The translations under genes were made by a program, and so were the position numbers. DNA of 7,467 nt, taken from NCBI GenBank assembly GCA_002427475.1, contig DIRG01000079.1, forward strand, positions 1 through 7,467. The letters run 5' to 3'. The first letter of the stretch is position 1; every line of letters starts with the position of its first letter. Source of the DNA: Mageeibacillus sp. UBA5442. GTDB lineage: Bacteria > Bacillota > Clostridia > Saccharofermentanales > DTU023. The notes below the pieces were generated by a model. That model saw only the letters and a list, made by a program, of their open reading frames with translations. It ran no database searches and was not told the origin of the DNA. Shown piece after piece: positions 1 through 6,338 of this stretch.

Positions 1-399
1 CCCACAGTCGATTCTGACCGATCTCGCAGTGAGAGCATTAAGTAAAGCGTTACTGACCGTATCCGAACGCATAGTTCGTGGATAAAGTCTGCCTGCTTCA
101 TCCTCCAGCAAAGGCACACCTAAATCTAAGAATATGCGACGATAATCTTCTTCGGGCACGAGCGTAAATACAGGTAAAACGAAATTAGGATCTTGACCAC
201 GATAGTGTCCTGCCAGAAGGCCACTGTGACCCAAATTGCAGCGACCGTTGCCTGCTGCCAGCAACTTGCGCCCGCTCTTTTCCCTGCGCTCAAAGAGGCG
301 CACAGACAGTCCTGAGCCTTCTATAGAATTAACTGCAGACCAGGCTGCCATCAAACCGGCAGCACCTGCTCCAACGATTGCAAGATCTACTTTTTCCAT
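1..399 (-). CDS. BaiN/HI0933-family NAD(P)/FAD-dependent oxidoreductase, N-terminal part (gene runs off the window)
   Basis: An open frame of 133 codons runs from an ATG at 397-399 to the window edge with no stop, so the C-terminal two thirds are missing. The protein starts MEKVDLAIVGAGAAGLMAAW, a classic Rossmann dinucleotide-binding fingerprint (GxGxxG at residues 10-15) for the FAD ADP moiety. At about residues 43-57 it has GRKLLAAGNGRCNLG, which closely matches the GRKLLISGNGRCNLTN signature of the HI0933/YhiN/BaiN flavoprotein family; this is what separates it from generic FAD oxidoreductases. Family members are cytosolic flavoproteins; some in gut Clostridia act on bile-acid intermediates, but most have no known substrate and I assign none here. 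A weak AAGG ribosome site overlaps the stop of the upstream gene, whose end is 9 nt away, so the two are probably co-transcribed. Family assignment is strong; function is open. Confidence 0.88.
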   Translation of the reverse strand, partial: MEKVDLAIVGAGAAGLMAAWSAVNSIEGSGLSVRLFERREKSGRKLLAAGNGRCNLGHSGLLAGHYRGQDPNFVLPVFTLVPEEDYRRIFLDLGVPLLEDEAGRLYPRTMRSDTVSNALLNALTARSVRIDCG

Positions 400-408
400 C
401 TTTTTACC

Positions 409-1560
409 TTAATCAAGAGAATATAAATATCCATTATCAGCTGTCAGAACGATTAAAGTGTTATTGTCCTGAGCAATCAAGTTGAGGGTTTTTTCGGATA
501 ATTTACTTTCAGCAAGAAAACCTCCATTGCCAAAATCGTAGACGCGAATCAAATCGTCTTGGGCCAGGAAAATACTTTCAGCTGAGTTAGCTAAAAGCAG
601 TTCGCCCTCCGCATTGTCGAAACTTTCCAAGGTTTCAAGCATGAAACCTTCCTTTTTCTCGCGCAAGAGCAATAGATCACTCTTTCCCTCCTCGCTTACT
701 AAAAGGGCCAAATTATTAGCTGACAAGGCCAGGTTCTCGATCCGGCTAAATGTTTCTTCGAAGATAAGCTCGCCCTGTGCCAGATCAAGCAAGAGCAAAG
801 TTTCATCGTTGTAGAGAGCAACAATATCGCCGGGGAAAGAGGCAATTGCCACCAGAGGTTCCGAAACAGGCAAGATCATCTCTGCCAGCTTTTCGCCCCG
901 CTCACTATATCTTTGCACGACGGTACGAGTCTGAGCCTGATTCACATTTAACAAGCAGATATCAAAAGCTTGACCGTCCGCATGAAAGGACATATCCAAC
1001 GGATAGCCGGATTCATTAAAGCTCAGCGTCAAGAGAGCTTGCGACTGGCCTTTTTCGTATAGATTGACCTCACCCAAGCTATCTGTAGCTTTGTGCAAAA
1101 GCAAGACTCTTTCTTGCGAGGCAGCAATGTTTTCAACTAAGGAGCCGGTCTCAAAGACAATCGATTCGCCCAGAGGGCGGAACATAAGCAAACTCGCAGA
1201 TTGATTCGACCTGACAAATAGATTGCCACCTGCGCTGAAGAGCTCCGCTTCACGGAAAGGAAGCTCATACGTCTGCTGTACTTGCCCCAAAACATCGCTG
1301 AAAATGACGGAACCTTCTTCTATCCGCGCCAGATAGGTACCCATGCCCAGATAGGACTTAGGATCGGTGCCCATCAGATCAAAGCTACTCCTACGGTTCA
1401 GTCCCCGACTTTGCTCTTCGGGGCTGGTGTCTTGTAGGGGCAAGCGCATGACGAAGGCTAAGGCCAGCAGTAGCAAAAACCAGGCTAAGGCATACCAAAT
1501 TACAAACGGATTTCTCTCCGCTGTTTGCTCAGTAGTTTTCGCTTCAACAAACTCAGGCAT
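409..1560 (-). CDS. Single-pass membrane protein with probable beta-propeller ectodomain (DUF5711-like, tentative)
   Basis: 383 residues from the ATG at 1558-1560. Residues 1-17 are polar and likely cytoplasmic, 18-38 form one strongly hydrophobic membrane span (IWYALAWFLLLLALAFV), and about 340 residues follow. That region is built of short hydrophobic strands separated by charged turns, with recurring blocks such as NLFVRSNQ, NIAASQERVLLL, DIVALYNDETLLLLDL, NLALLVSE, SIFLAQDDLIRVYDF and TLIVLTADNGYLYSLD. Such 'value-lookup' repeats are typical of WD40/PQQ-like beta-propellers. I recall this layout in Firmicutes DUF5711 proteins, but cannot confirm membership. The ATG overlaps the stop of the upstream membrane protein gene by 8 nt, which points to translational coupling. 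A TTG 18 nt further upstream is in frame, but the ATG with its purine-rich GAGGAAGAG lead is preferred. There are no catalytic motifs, so a sensing or scaffolding role outside the membrane is only a guess. Confidence 0.75.
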   Translation of the reverse strand: MPEFVEAKTTEQTAERNPFVIWYALAWFLLLLALAFVMRLPLQDTSPEEQSRGLNRRSSFDLMGTDPKSYLGMGTYLARIEEGSVIFSDVLGQVQQTYELPFREAELFSAGGNLFVRSNQSASLLMFRPLGESIVFETGSLVENIAASQERVLLLHKATDSLGEVNLYEKGQSQALLTLSFNESGYPLDMSFHADGQAFDICLLNVNQAQTRTVVQRYSERGEKLAEMILPVSEPLVAIASFPGDIVALYNDETLLLLDLAQGELIFEETFSRIENLALSANNLALLVSEEGKSDLLLLREKKEGFMLETLESFDNAEGELLLANSAESIFLAQDDLIRVYDFGNGGFLAESKLSEKTLNLIAQDNNTLIVLTADNGYLYSLD

Positions 1561-2134
1561 CCTTTTTCTCTTCCTCAAATTCTTTCTCTTCTTCCTGAGG
1601 CACCATAGGTAAGATTCGATTTACCAACAATGCCACAATAACACCAATCAGAGTATCGAGAAAGCGCGAAACGGCCGCTTGAAAGGGAGACATATCCAAA
1701 ATCGGGCCGATAGCGATGGCCAGTAAGACAATGGAACCGAGGATTGCTCCCTCGGATCTGAGAAAGGAGACGCTGATCCAAATAACCAAAAGCACAAAAA
1801 ACGAGAGTAGTAGATTGTACGGCAGGGTATTATATTCTAAATTACTTACTTCTTTTAACTGCAGGATTATCAAACCGAAAATGGCACCGACAAAAGTAGA
1901 TTGTAGCCGGATGAAGGCCGCTAGATAACTGTCTTTGATGCTGCTCTTAGTCGCAATGATGGTTGCAATCGACGCTGTCAACACGTTAGATGTTTCCGGC
2001 ATGAGCAGATAAAGCATCAGGCAGATAAACACCGCCAAGGTAGTCTTGATGATGCGAAGACCAGGAAAGCGTAGCGGTTCCTTCCTGTGGTCAGACAAAG
2101 CTGAGCTTAAATTTTTGAAAAACTCGCGAATCAT
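1553..2134 (-). CDS. FUSC / aromatic acid exporter (ArAE, DUF939-type) family membrane protein, short form
   Basis: 193 residues from the ATG at 2132-2134. An in-frame ATG 27 nt upstream lacks a ribosome site, while this one has GGAG at 2140-2143. The N-terminus has PGLRIIKTTLAVFICLMLYL (about 24-43), matching the 'GLRxIKTxLA' opening of ArAE_1/DUF939 proteins. SRFLDTLIGVIVALLVNRIL (156-175) matches the family's closing 'R-x-x-DTxIGxxxALxVN' motif. Five or six hydrophobic segments are visible (about 28-44, 50-62, 80-94, 106-122, 128-144, 160-176). The protein ends in a highly charged cytoplasmic-type tail rich in E and K (180-193). Better-known Bacillus relatives are over 300 residues with a C-terminal soluble domain; that domain is absent here. 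Members of this clan are thought to move aromatic or other organic acids out of the cell; the substrate is unknown. It is the first gene after the groEL terminator; a poor candidate -10 (TAAAAT, 2162-2167) is the only promoter hint. Confidence 0.85.
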   Translation of the reverse strand: MIREFFKNLSSALSDHRKEPLRFPGLRIIKTTLAVFICLMLYLLMPETSNVLTASIATIIATKSSIKDSYLAAFIRLQSTFVGAIFGLIILQLKEVSNLEYNTLPYNLLLSFFVLLVIWISVSFLRSEGAILGSIVLLAIAIGPILDMSPFQAAVSRFLDTLIGVIVALLVNRILPMVPQEEEKEFEEEKKDA

Positions 2135-2139
2135 AATCA

Positions 2140-2143
2140 CTCC
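2140..2143 (-). promoter_or_regulatory. Ribosome binding site that decides the FUSC-family start
   Basis: GGAG lies 5 nt before the ATG at 2132-2134. The longer reading, which would add nine residues from the ATG at 2159-2161, has only AT-rich sequence without a purine run before it. The shorter start is therefore preferred. Confidence 0.65.
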
Positions 2144-2194
2144 GTAAACTATCTTACTCATATTTTAACAAATAGGCTAAGGTAAAACATCTGC

Positions 2195-2236
2195 AAAAGA
2201 AACTCCCCCGGGGACTTAGGAGAATTCCCGGGGGAG
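2195..2236 (-). terminator. Intrinsic terminator of the groES-groEL operon
   Basis: A perfect 10-bp inverted repeat (CTCCCCCGGG at 2203-2212 against CCCGGGGGAG at 2227-2236) encloses a 14-nt loop. Read on the minus strand, the stem is followed at once by TTTCTTTT (2202-2195). The stem begins 39 nt after the groEL stop codon. The plus-strand side lacks a T tract, so it works in the groEL direction. It separates the chaperonin operon from the FUSC-led cluster. Confidence 0.9.
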
Positions 2237-2275
2237 CAAATTTAAATAGCGGTAAAATGCTATTTATTTATTTTC

Positions 2276-3892
2276 TTAGTACATTCCGCCTGCACCTGGG
2301 TTCATGGGTGCTTCGGGTTCAGGAATGTCTGCGACAACTGCTTCTGTGGTCAGTAGGGTTGAAGCGATGGAAGCTGCGTTCTGCAGAGCGGAACGAGCAA
2401 CCTTGGCCGGGTCAACGATTCCCTGATCAACCATGTTTACGACTTCGTCAGTGAGCACGTCATAGCCGAAGCCCTTGTCTGCTGACTTAACTCTTTCGCA
2501 GACTACGCCGCCGTCTAAACCGGCATTGAGAGCTATCTGACGTACAGGCTCTTCGAGAGCGCGCAAGACGATAGCGATACCGGTACGAACATCGCCTGTG
2601 GCATCGTCCATTAAAGCTGCTACTTCTGACAAGACGTCGATAAAGGCTGCGCCACCGCCGGCAACAATACCTTCTTCAACGGCCGCTCTGGTAGCTGAAA
2701 GAGCATCTTCAATACGATTCTTTTTCTCTTTCATTTCTACTTCTGTGGCTGCGCCGACTTTGATAACAGCAACGCCACCGGACAGTTTGGCCAAACGTTC
2801 TTGCAATTTTTCACGGTCGAAATCAGAGTCGGTTTCTGCGATCTGACGTCTCAGGAGAGCAATGCGGTCTTCCAACTGCTGCTTCTCACCGGCGCCGTCA
2901 ACGATAATGGTGTTGTCTTTGTCGATTTTGATCTGACGGGCACGACCGAGGTCTGACATTTGAATGTCTTTGAGTTCCATTCCGAGATCGGAGGAAATAA
3001 CGCGTCCACCGGTTAGGATGGCGATGTCTTGCAGCATTTCTTTCCTGCGGTCACCAAATCCGGGAGCCTTAACTGCAGCACAGTTAAATGTTCCACGCAA
3101 TTTATTGAGAATGATGGTAGAGAGAGCTTCGCCTTCGAGGTCTTCGGCGATAATAATCAGGCTGCTGCCGGACTGAACAATTTGCTCTAGTATAGGCAGG
3201 ATATCCTGGACATTGGAGATTTTCTTATCAGTTAGCAGAATATAAGGATCGTTGTAGGAAACTTCCATTTTGCTGGTGTCAGTAACCATGTAGGCAGAAA
3301 CATAACCACGATCAAACTGCATACCTTCAACTACTTCAAGTTCGGTACCCATAGTCTGGGATTCTTCAACGGTGATAACTCCGTCGGTGGTTACACTTTC
3401 CATTGCGTTAGCGATTTCTTCGCCAATCAACGGGTCATTGGCTGAGATAGAGGCGACGCGTGAAATGTCTTGTTTGCCTTCTACGCCTTTGCTGTTAACG
3501 CCGATTTGCTCAACAGCTTTCGCAACGGCTTGGTCAATGCCTTGTTTGAGGATGATCGGGTTGGCTCCGGCAGCAATATTACGCATTCCTTCGCGAACCA
3601 TTGCCTGGGCCAGAAGTGTCGCTGTAGTTGTTCCGTCACCTGCTACGTCCTGAGTCTTGGTGGCGACTTCTTTAACCAGCTGTGCGCCCATGTTCTCAAA
3701 ACGATCTTCCAGTTCGATCTCACGTGCGATAGTCACGCCGTCGTTGGTGATTACAGGTGCACCGTACTGCTTGTCCAGTACGACATTGCGACCCTTCGGG
3801 CCCAATGTAATTCGCACTGTATCTGCCAATTTATTAACGCCCACAACTAGAGAATTGCGTGCATCTTCTGTATATTTCAAATCTTTTGCCAT
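2276..3892 (-). CDS. groEL: Chaperonin GroEL (Hsp60, 60 kDa subunit)
   Basis: 538 residues, the usual length for the family, with no frameshift or gap. GroEL forms the double-ring ATP-driven folding chamber in the cytosol and works with the GroES lid. ATP-site residues are intact: TLGPKGRNV at 29-37, D51, the DGTTTAT loop at 86-92 and the catalytic Asp at 396. The cpn60 signature AAVEEGIVAGGG is at 403-414. The apical domain (about 190-375) holds the expected EDLEGEAL and KAPGFGDRR blocks. The C-terminus ends in PGAGGMY rather than a long GGM repeat, so the flexible tail inside the cavity is short. The start ATG is preceded by AAGGAG 7 nt away. groES lies 40 nt upstream; the pair shares the CIRCE-controlled promoter and ends at the strong hairpin downstream. 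Confidence 0.99.
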   Translation of the reverse strand: MAKDLKYTEDARNSLVVGVNKLADTVRITLGPKGRNVVLDKQYGAPVITNDGVTIAREIELEDRFENMGAQLVKEVATKTQDVAGDGTTTATLLAQAMVREGMRNIAAGANPIILKQGIDQAVAKAVEQIGVNSKGVEGKQDISRVASISANDPLIGEEIANAMESVTTDGVITVEESQTMGTELEVVEGMQFDRGYVSAYMVTDTSKMEVSYNDPYILLTDKKISNVQDILPILEQIVQSGSSLIIIAEDLEGEALSTIILNKLRGTFNCAAVKAPGFGDRRKEMLQDIAILTGGRVISSDLGMELKDIQMSDLGRARQIKIDKDNTIIVDGAGEKQQLEDRIALLRRQIAETDSDFDREKLQERLAKLSGGVAVIKVGAATEVEMKEKKNRIEDALSATRAAVEEGIVAGGGAAFIDVLSEVAALMDDATGDVRTGIAIVLRALEEPVRQIALNAGLDGGVVCERVKSADKGFGYDVLTDEVVNMVDQGIVDPAKVARSALQNAASIASTLLTTEAVVADIPEPEAPMNPGAGGMY

Positions 3893-3932
3893 AGTTTTAC
3901 TCCTTAAATTTTCTATTCGCGTTCAAGCAAGA

Positions 3933-4217
3933 TTACTCGACGATTGCTAAAATATCGCCCTGTCTCAAAATGGTGAATTCTTCATCATCAATTTTGATTT
4001 CTGTACCGGCATACTTACTGATTAAGACGTGATCGCCGATTTCTACTTCCATAATGACATCCTTGCCGTCAATTATGCCACCCGGTCCTACTGCAATAAT
4101 TTCTGCAACCTGTGGTTTTTCCTTTGCAGATGAGGGCAGTACGATTCCCCCCTTAGTGGTTTCTTCGGTTTCGAGCATACGGATCACAACGCGGTCACCT
4201 AATGGTCTAATTTTCAT
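3933..4217 (-). CDS. groES: Co-chaperonin GroES (Hsp10, 10 kDa subunit)
   Basis: 94 residues, full length. GroES forms the heptameric lid that caps GroEL and controls release of folding substrate. It opens with KIRPLGDRVVIR, the typical first strand of the family. The mobile loop that touches GroEL is about residues 16-34 and contains the contact motif GGIVLP (23-28). The roof loop region VGPGGIIDGK is at 43-52, and the C-terminal half keeps GDHVLISKYAGTEIKID (61-77). GGAGG at 4224-4228 lies 6 nt before the ATG. It is the first gene of the chaperonin operon, about 97 nt after the predicted transcription start and directly downstream of the CIRCE operator. Confidence 0.99.
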   Translation of the reverse strand: MKIRPLGDRVVIRMLETEETTKGGIVLPSSAKEKPQVAEIIAVGPGGIIDGKDVIMEVEIGDHVLISKYAGTEIKIDDEEFTILRQGDILAIVE

Positions 4218-4243
4218 AATGTACCTCCAAATTTTTTCTAATA

Positions 4244-4268
4244 TATAAACATATTAAATATGTATATA
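4244..4268 (-). repeat. AT-rich imperfect palindrome in the groES 5' untranslated region
   Basis: The core CATATTAAATATG (4250-4262) is a perfect 6+1+6 inverted repeat. After one mismatch four more pairs form, giving a 25-nt hairpin made almost only of A-T pairs. It lies between CIRCE and the groES ribosome binding site. There is no T tract, so it is not a terminator. Its role, if any, is unknown; AT-rich DNA makes such palindromes by chance fairly often. Confidence 0.4.
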
Positions 4269-4283
4269 ACTCTCTATGGAAAT

Positions 4284-4310
4284 TTAGCACTCTATCGCTT
4301 CGAGTGCTAA
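4284..4310 (-). promoter_or_regulatory. CIRCE operator (HrcA binding site)
   Basis: TTAGCACTC, nine spacer bases, then GAGTGCTAA: a letter-perfect match to the CIRCE consensus. HrcA binds it and represses groESL until heat stress or misfolded protein titrates GroEL away from HrcA. It starts only a few bases downstream of the predicted transcription start, so bound HrcA would block the promoter directly. As RNA it can also fold at the 5' end of the transcript. Confidence 0.98.
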
Positions 4311-4321
4311 TTCCATTATTT

Positions 4322-4349
4322 AATATAACATGCAGATAAAGTTTGTCAA
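4322..4349 (-). promoter_or_regulatory. Sigma-A-type promoter of groES-groEL
   Basis: On the minus strand: TTGACA (-35, 4344-4349), a 16-nt spacer, and TATATT (-10, 4322-4327) with an upstream TG making TGTTATATT, an extended -10. The expected start is about 4315, just before CIRCE. The -35 box lies 11 nt after the cvpA stop codon, so the promoter occupies the gap completely and leaves no room for a cvpA terminator. Confidence 0.88.
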
Positions 4350-4360
4350 GCGAAAAAATA

Positions 4361-5023
4361 TTAAATAATCGTGTCCAAAAGTGACATGAAAATGTCTTTG
4401 TCAGAAAAGAATTCGAGGATCAAAGAAGATGAAAGTACTGAATGCAGTGTTTCATAGTTAACAGCCAGCGCGGTCAAGACCATGGTGGCCAAACTAATAA
4501 TGACTATGGCGAAGATACCGCCTAGCAATAAACCGCCGATACGGTTGACCCAGCCGATTAAGGGTACGTGATCTATGATACGATTTACTGTCCTCGCTGC
4601 GAAGCCGATGACAAGACGGACGAGAAAAAATAAGATTAAAAAAGCTACCGCACCGAGAAAAAGGCGGGCAGTAGCATTACCTGCCTGCGCTGCCAAAGAA
4701 TCTTGAACGGGTTCAGTCTGCATGATAATTCCCCGGGCCCATCTTTCCGGCATGAAATCAGTCAATGAAATCATCACCTGATTACCCAGTGAGAGGACCC
4801 GCTCCCCCACATTCCCTGAGATCGAACTTGTTGTTTGGCGGAGAAAACCCAGGTCAAAGAGCCAGTCCGTAAATGGACTGACGAAAAGATAAGCTAGCAC
4901 AATTGCGATCAGCGAAGTGGCAAATTTTACTAGAGTGAGTAGAAGACCTCTGCGGTAGGAAATGATCAGAAAGGTGAGAAAGACTATGACGACGACGAGA
5001 TCATAGATATAGGTCATCGTCAT
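4361..5023 (-). CDS. CvpA-family integral membrane protein
   Basis: 220 residues from the ATG at 5021-5023. Four membrane spans are visible at about 7-22, 29-48, 121-142 and 163-186. A soluble, Ser/Gln-rich linker (about 60-118) lies between the second and third spans. SYRRGLLLTLVKFATSLIAI (22-41) and VNRIGGLLLGGIFAIVIISL (159-178) match the two conserved blocks of the CvpA family (R-G-x-x-x-x-L and N-R-x-x-G-x-x-x-G). CvpA is linked to colicin V production in E. coli, and relatives occur widely with no agreed biochemical role. The start overlaps the end of obg by 23 nt, so translation is probably coupled. A TTG in frame 24 nt upstream is possible, but the ATG has GGGAG 5 nt before it. A second ATG two codons downstream would also be usable. 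The family call is good; function is unknown. Confidence 0.82.
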   Translation of the reverse strand: MTMTYIYDLVVVIVFLTFLIISYRRGLLLTLVKFATSLIAIVLAYLFVSPFTDWLFDLGFLRQTTSSISGNVGERVLSLGNQVMISLTDFMPERWARGIIMQTEPVQDSLAAQAGNATARLFLGAVAFLILFFLVRLVIGFAARTVNRIIDHVPLIGWVNRIGGLLLGGIFAIVIISLATMVLTALAVNYETLHSVLSSSLILEFFSDKDIFMSLLDTII

Positions 5024-6296
5024 CAGAGCTCCCAGCGAAAAACTCAAAATAACTGCCGTCTAAGAGCACAGTTTCGCCGTCTTCGACACCGGCTTCTAAT
5101 AAAGCAGCTTCGATTCCGCTTTGCACGATTAAACGCTGAAAACGGCGCGTCGATTCTGTATCAGAAAAATTTGTAGACAGCATCAGTTCGCGAATAAAAG
5201 CCCCCTCAACAGCAACATAGCCTCGTTTGGTACTGATTGTGAAAGGATAGGCTTCCTTGGGACGGTACACCGGAATAGCTGCTTCCTCTTCCAATTTAGG
5301 AGCGGGCAGTTGTGGGACCTCACTAAGTAGAGCGTTTACAAGCTCATTGACACCTTTATGAGTAGCTGCAGAGACTGTGAATACGCGGTAACCCTCTTCT
5401 TCGATCTCAGATTTCAGTATTTCAACGATCTCTTCATCAGCAACATCTATTTTGTTCAGGACCACCCATTGTTCCTTCTCCGCCATACTCTTCTTATAAG
5501 ACTTTATCTCATTATTGATGGTATGGAAGGCTTCAAAAGGATCAACACCATAAAGTCCGGACGTATCGATTACGTGGAGTAAAAGACGTGAGCGTTCCGC
5601 ATGCCGCAGGAAATCAAGGCCCATGCCTGCACCTTCAGAGGCATTTTCAATAATGCCGGGAACATCAGCCACTATAATGCTGCTTTCATCACGCTGGACA
5701 ACGCCTAGGACAGGTTGGATGGTAGTAAAAGGATAATCCGCTATTTTGGGCTTGGCAGCAGAAATGACGGAAAGCAAAGTCGACTTGCCGGCATTAGGAT
5801 AACCCAGCAAAGCGACATCAGCCAGAAGACGCAGTTCCAGACGCAGTGTTCGTTCCACACCGGTGGTTCCGGCTGAGGCAAATTTGGGAGCCTGTCGGAC
5901 GGAGTTTTTGAAGCTCGCATTACCGCGGCCGCCACGTCCGCCCTTAGCAACTACAATCTCATCGCCGTCTTCTTTCAGATCCGCCAACAGCACGCCATCT
6001 TCTTCGTCGAAAACCAAGGTTCCGACCGGGACTTTCACAATCATATCGTCGGCACTGGCACCTGTACGTAGATTGCCCATGCCGCCCTGCCCGTCTTTAG
6101 CAAAAAAATGTCTTTTGTAGCGGAAATCCTGAAGTGTATTCTTGCTTTTATCAGCACGCAAAAAGACGTCCCCGCCGCGACCGCCATGGCCACCGTCAGG
6201 GCCGCCATCAGGGATGTATTTTTCTCGTCTAAACGAAACACACCCGTTGCCGCCGTTACCGGAACGTACTTCTATTGTTGCTTGATCATAAAACAT
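5001..6296 (-). CDS. obg: Obg/CgtA GTPase, 50S ribosome assembly factor
   Basis: 431 residues from the ATG at 6294-6296 (MFYDQATIEV, the usual family opening). The glycine-rich Obg fold (1-157, with NGGNG, GGPDGGHGGRGGDV and GGRGGRGN) is followed by the GTPase domain: P-loop GYPNAGKST (165-173), switch I YPFTTIQP (188-195), DVPG (211-214), NKID (281-284) and SAA (309-311). An OCT domain covers about 345-420, and the tail ends in four Asp then LYL. Obg binds the 50S subunit late in assembly and links it to nucleotide pools and stress. The start is weakly marked: no ribosome site lies within 15 nt of the ATG. AGGA at 6321-6324 is 24 nt away, and an in-frame TTG at 6303-6305 is nearer but still far. 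The stop lies inside the cvpA coding sequence. Confidence 0.98.
   Translation of the reverse strand: MFYDQATIEVRSGNGGNGCVSFRREKYIPDGGPDGGHGGRGGDVFLRADKSKNTLQDFRYKRHFFAKDGQGGMGNLRTGASADDMIVKVPVGTLVFDEEDGVLLADLKEDGDEIVVAKGGRGGRGNASFKNSVRQAPKFASAGTTGVERTLRLELRLLADVALLGYPNAGKSTLLSVISAAKPKIADYPFTTIQPVLGVVQRDESSIIVADVPGIIENASEGAGMGLDFLRHAERSRLLLHVIDTSGLYGVDPFEAFHTINNEIKSYKKSMAEKEQWVVLNKIDVADEEIVEILKSEIEEEGYRVFTVSAATHKGVNELVNALLSEVPQLPAPKLEEEAAIPVYRPKEAYPFTISTKRGYVAVEGAFIRELMLSTNFSDTESTRRFQRLIVQSGIEAALLEAGVEDGETVLLDGSYFEFFAGSSDDDDLYL
5029..5033 (-). promoter_or_regulatory. Ribosome binding site of cvpA, inside the obg 3' end
   Basis: GGGAG ends 5 nt before the ATG at 5021-5023 and lies within obg codons. 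It favours that ATG over the TTG at 5045-5047 and shows that ribosomes finishing obg cover the cvpA start. Confidence 0.65.
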
Positions 6297-6338
6297 AACG
6301 ATCAACCAAATATAAAGTTTTCCTACTCAAATGCGAAT

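Noticed and set aside
1561..1578. A six-residue TTG-initiated extension (MRKRKR) of the 383-residue protein
   Set aside because: The downstream ATG gives the compact 8-nt stop/start overlap and a better start codon; the extension would be positive charge only and cannot be fully excluded.
2135..2161. A nine-residue N-terminal extension of the FUSC-family protein
   Set aside because: There is no ribosome site before that ATG, while GGAG is well placed before the inner one.
3470..3950. Two plus-strand open frames of 97 and 126 codons antisense to groEL, one of which also reaches the groES end
   Set aside because: They lie opposite highly conserved chaperonin codons, have no ribosome sites and read like composition-driven shadows of the real frame.
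4284..4310. The CIRCE inverted repeat as a terminator for cvpA
   Set aside because: It is an exact CIRCE match located after the groES promoter and no T tract follows the stem.
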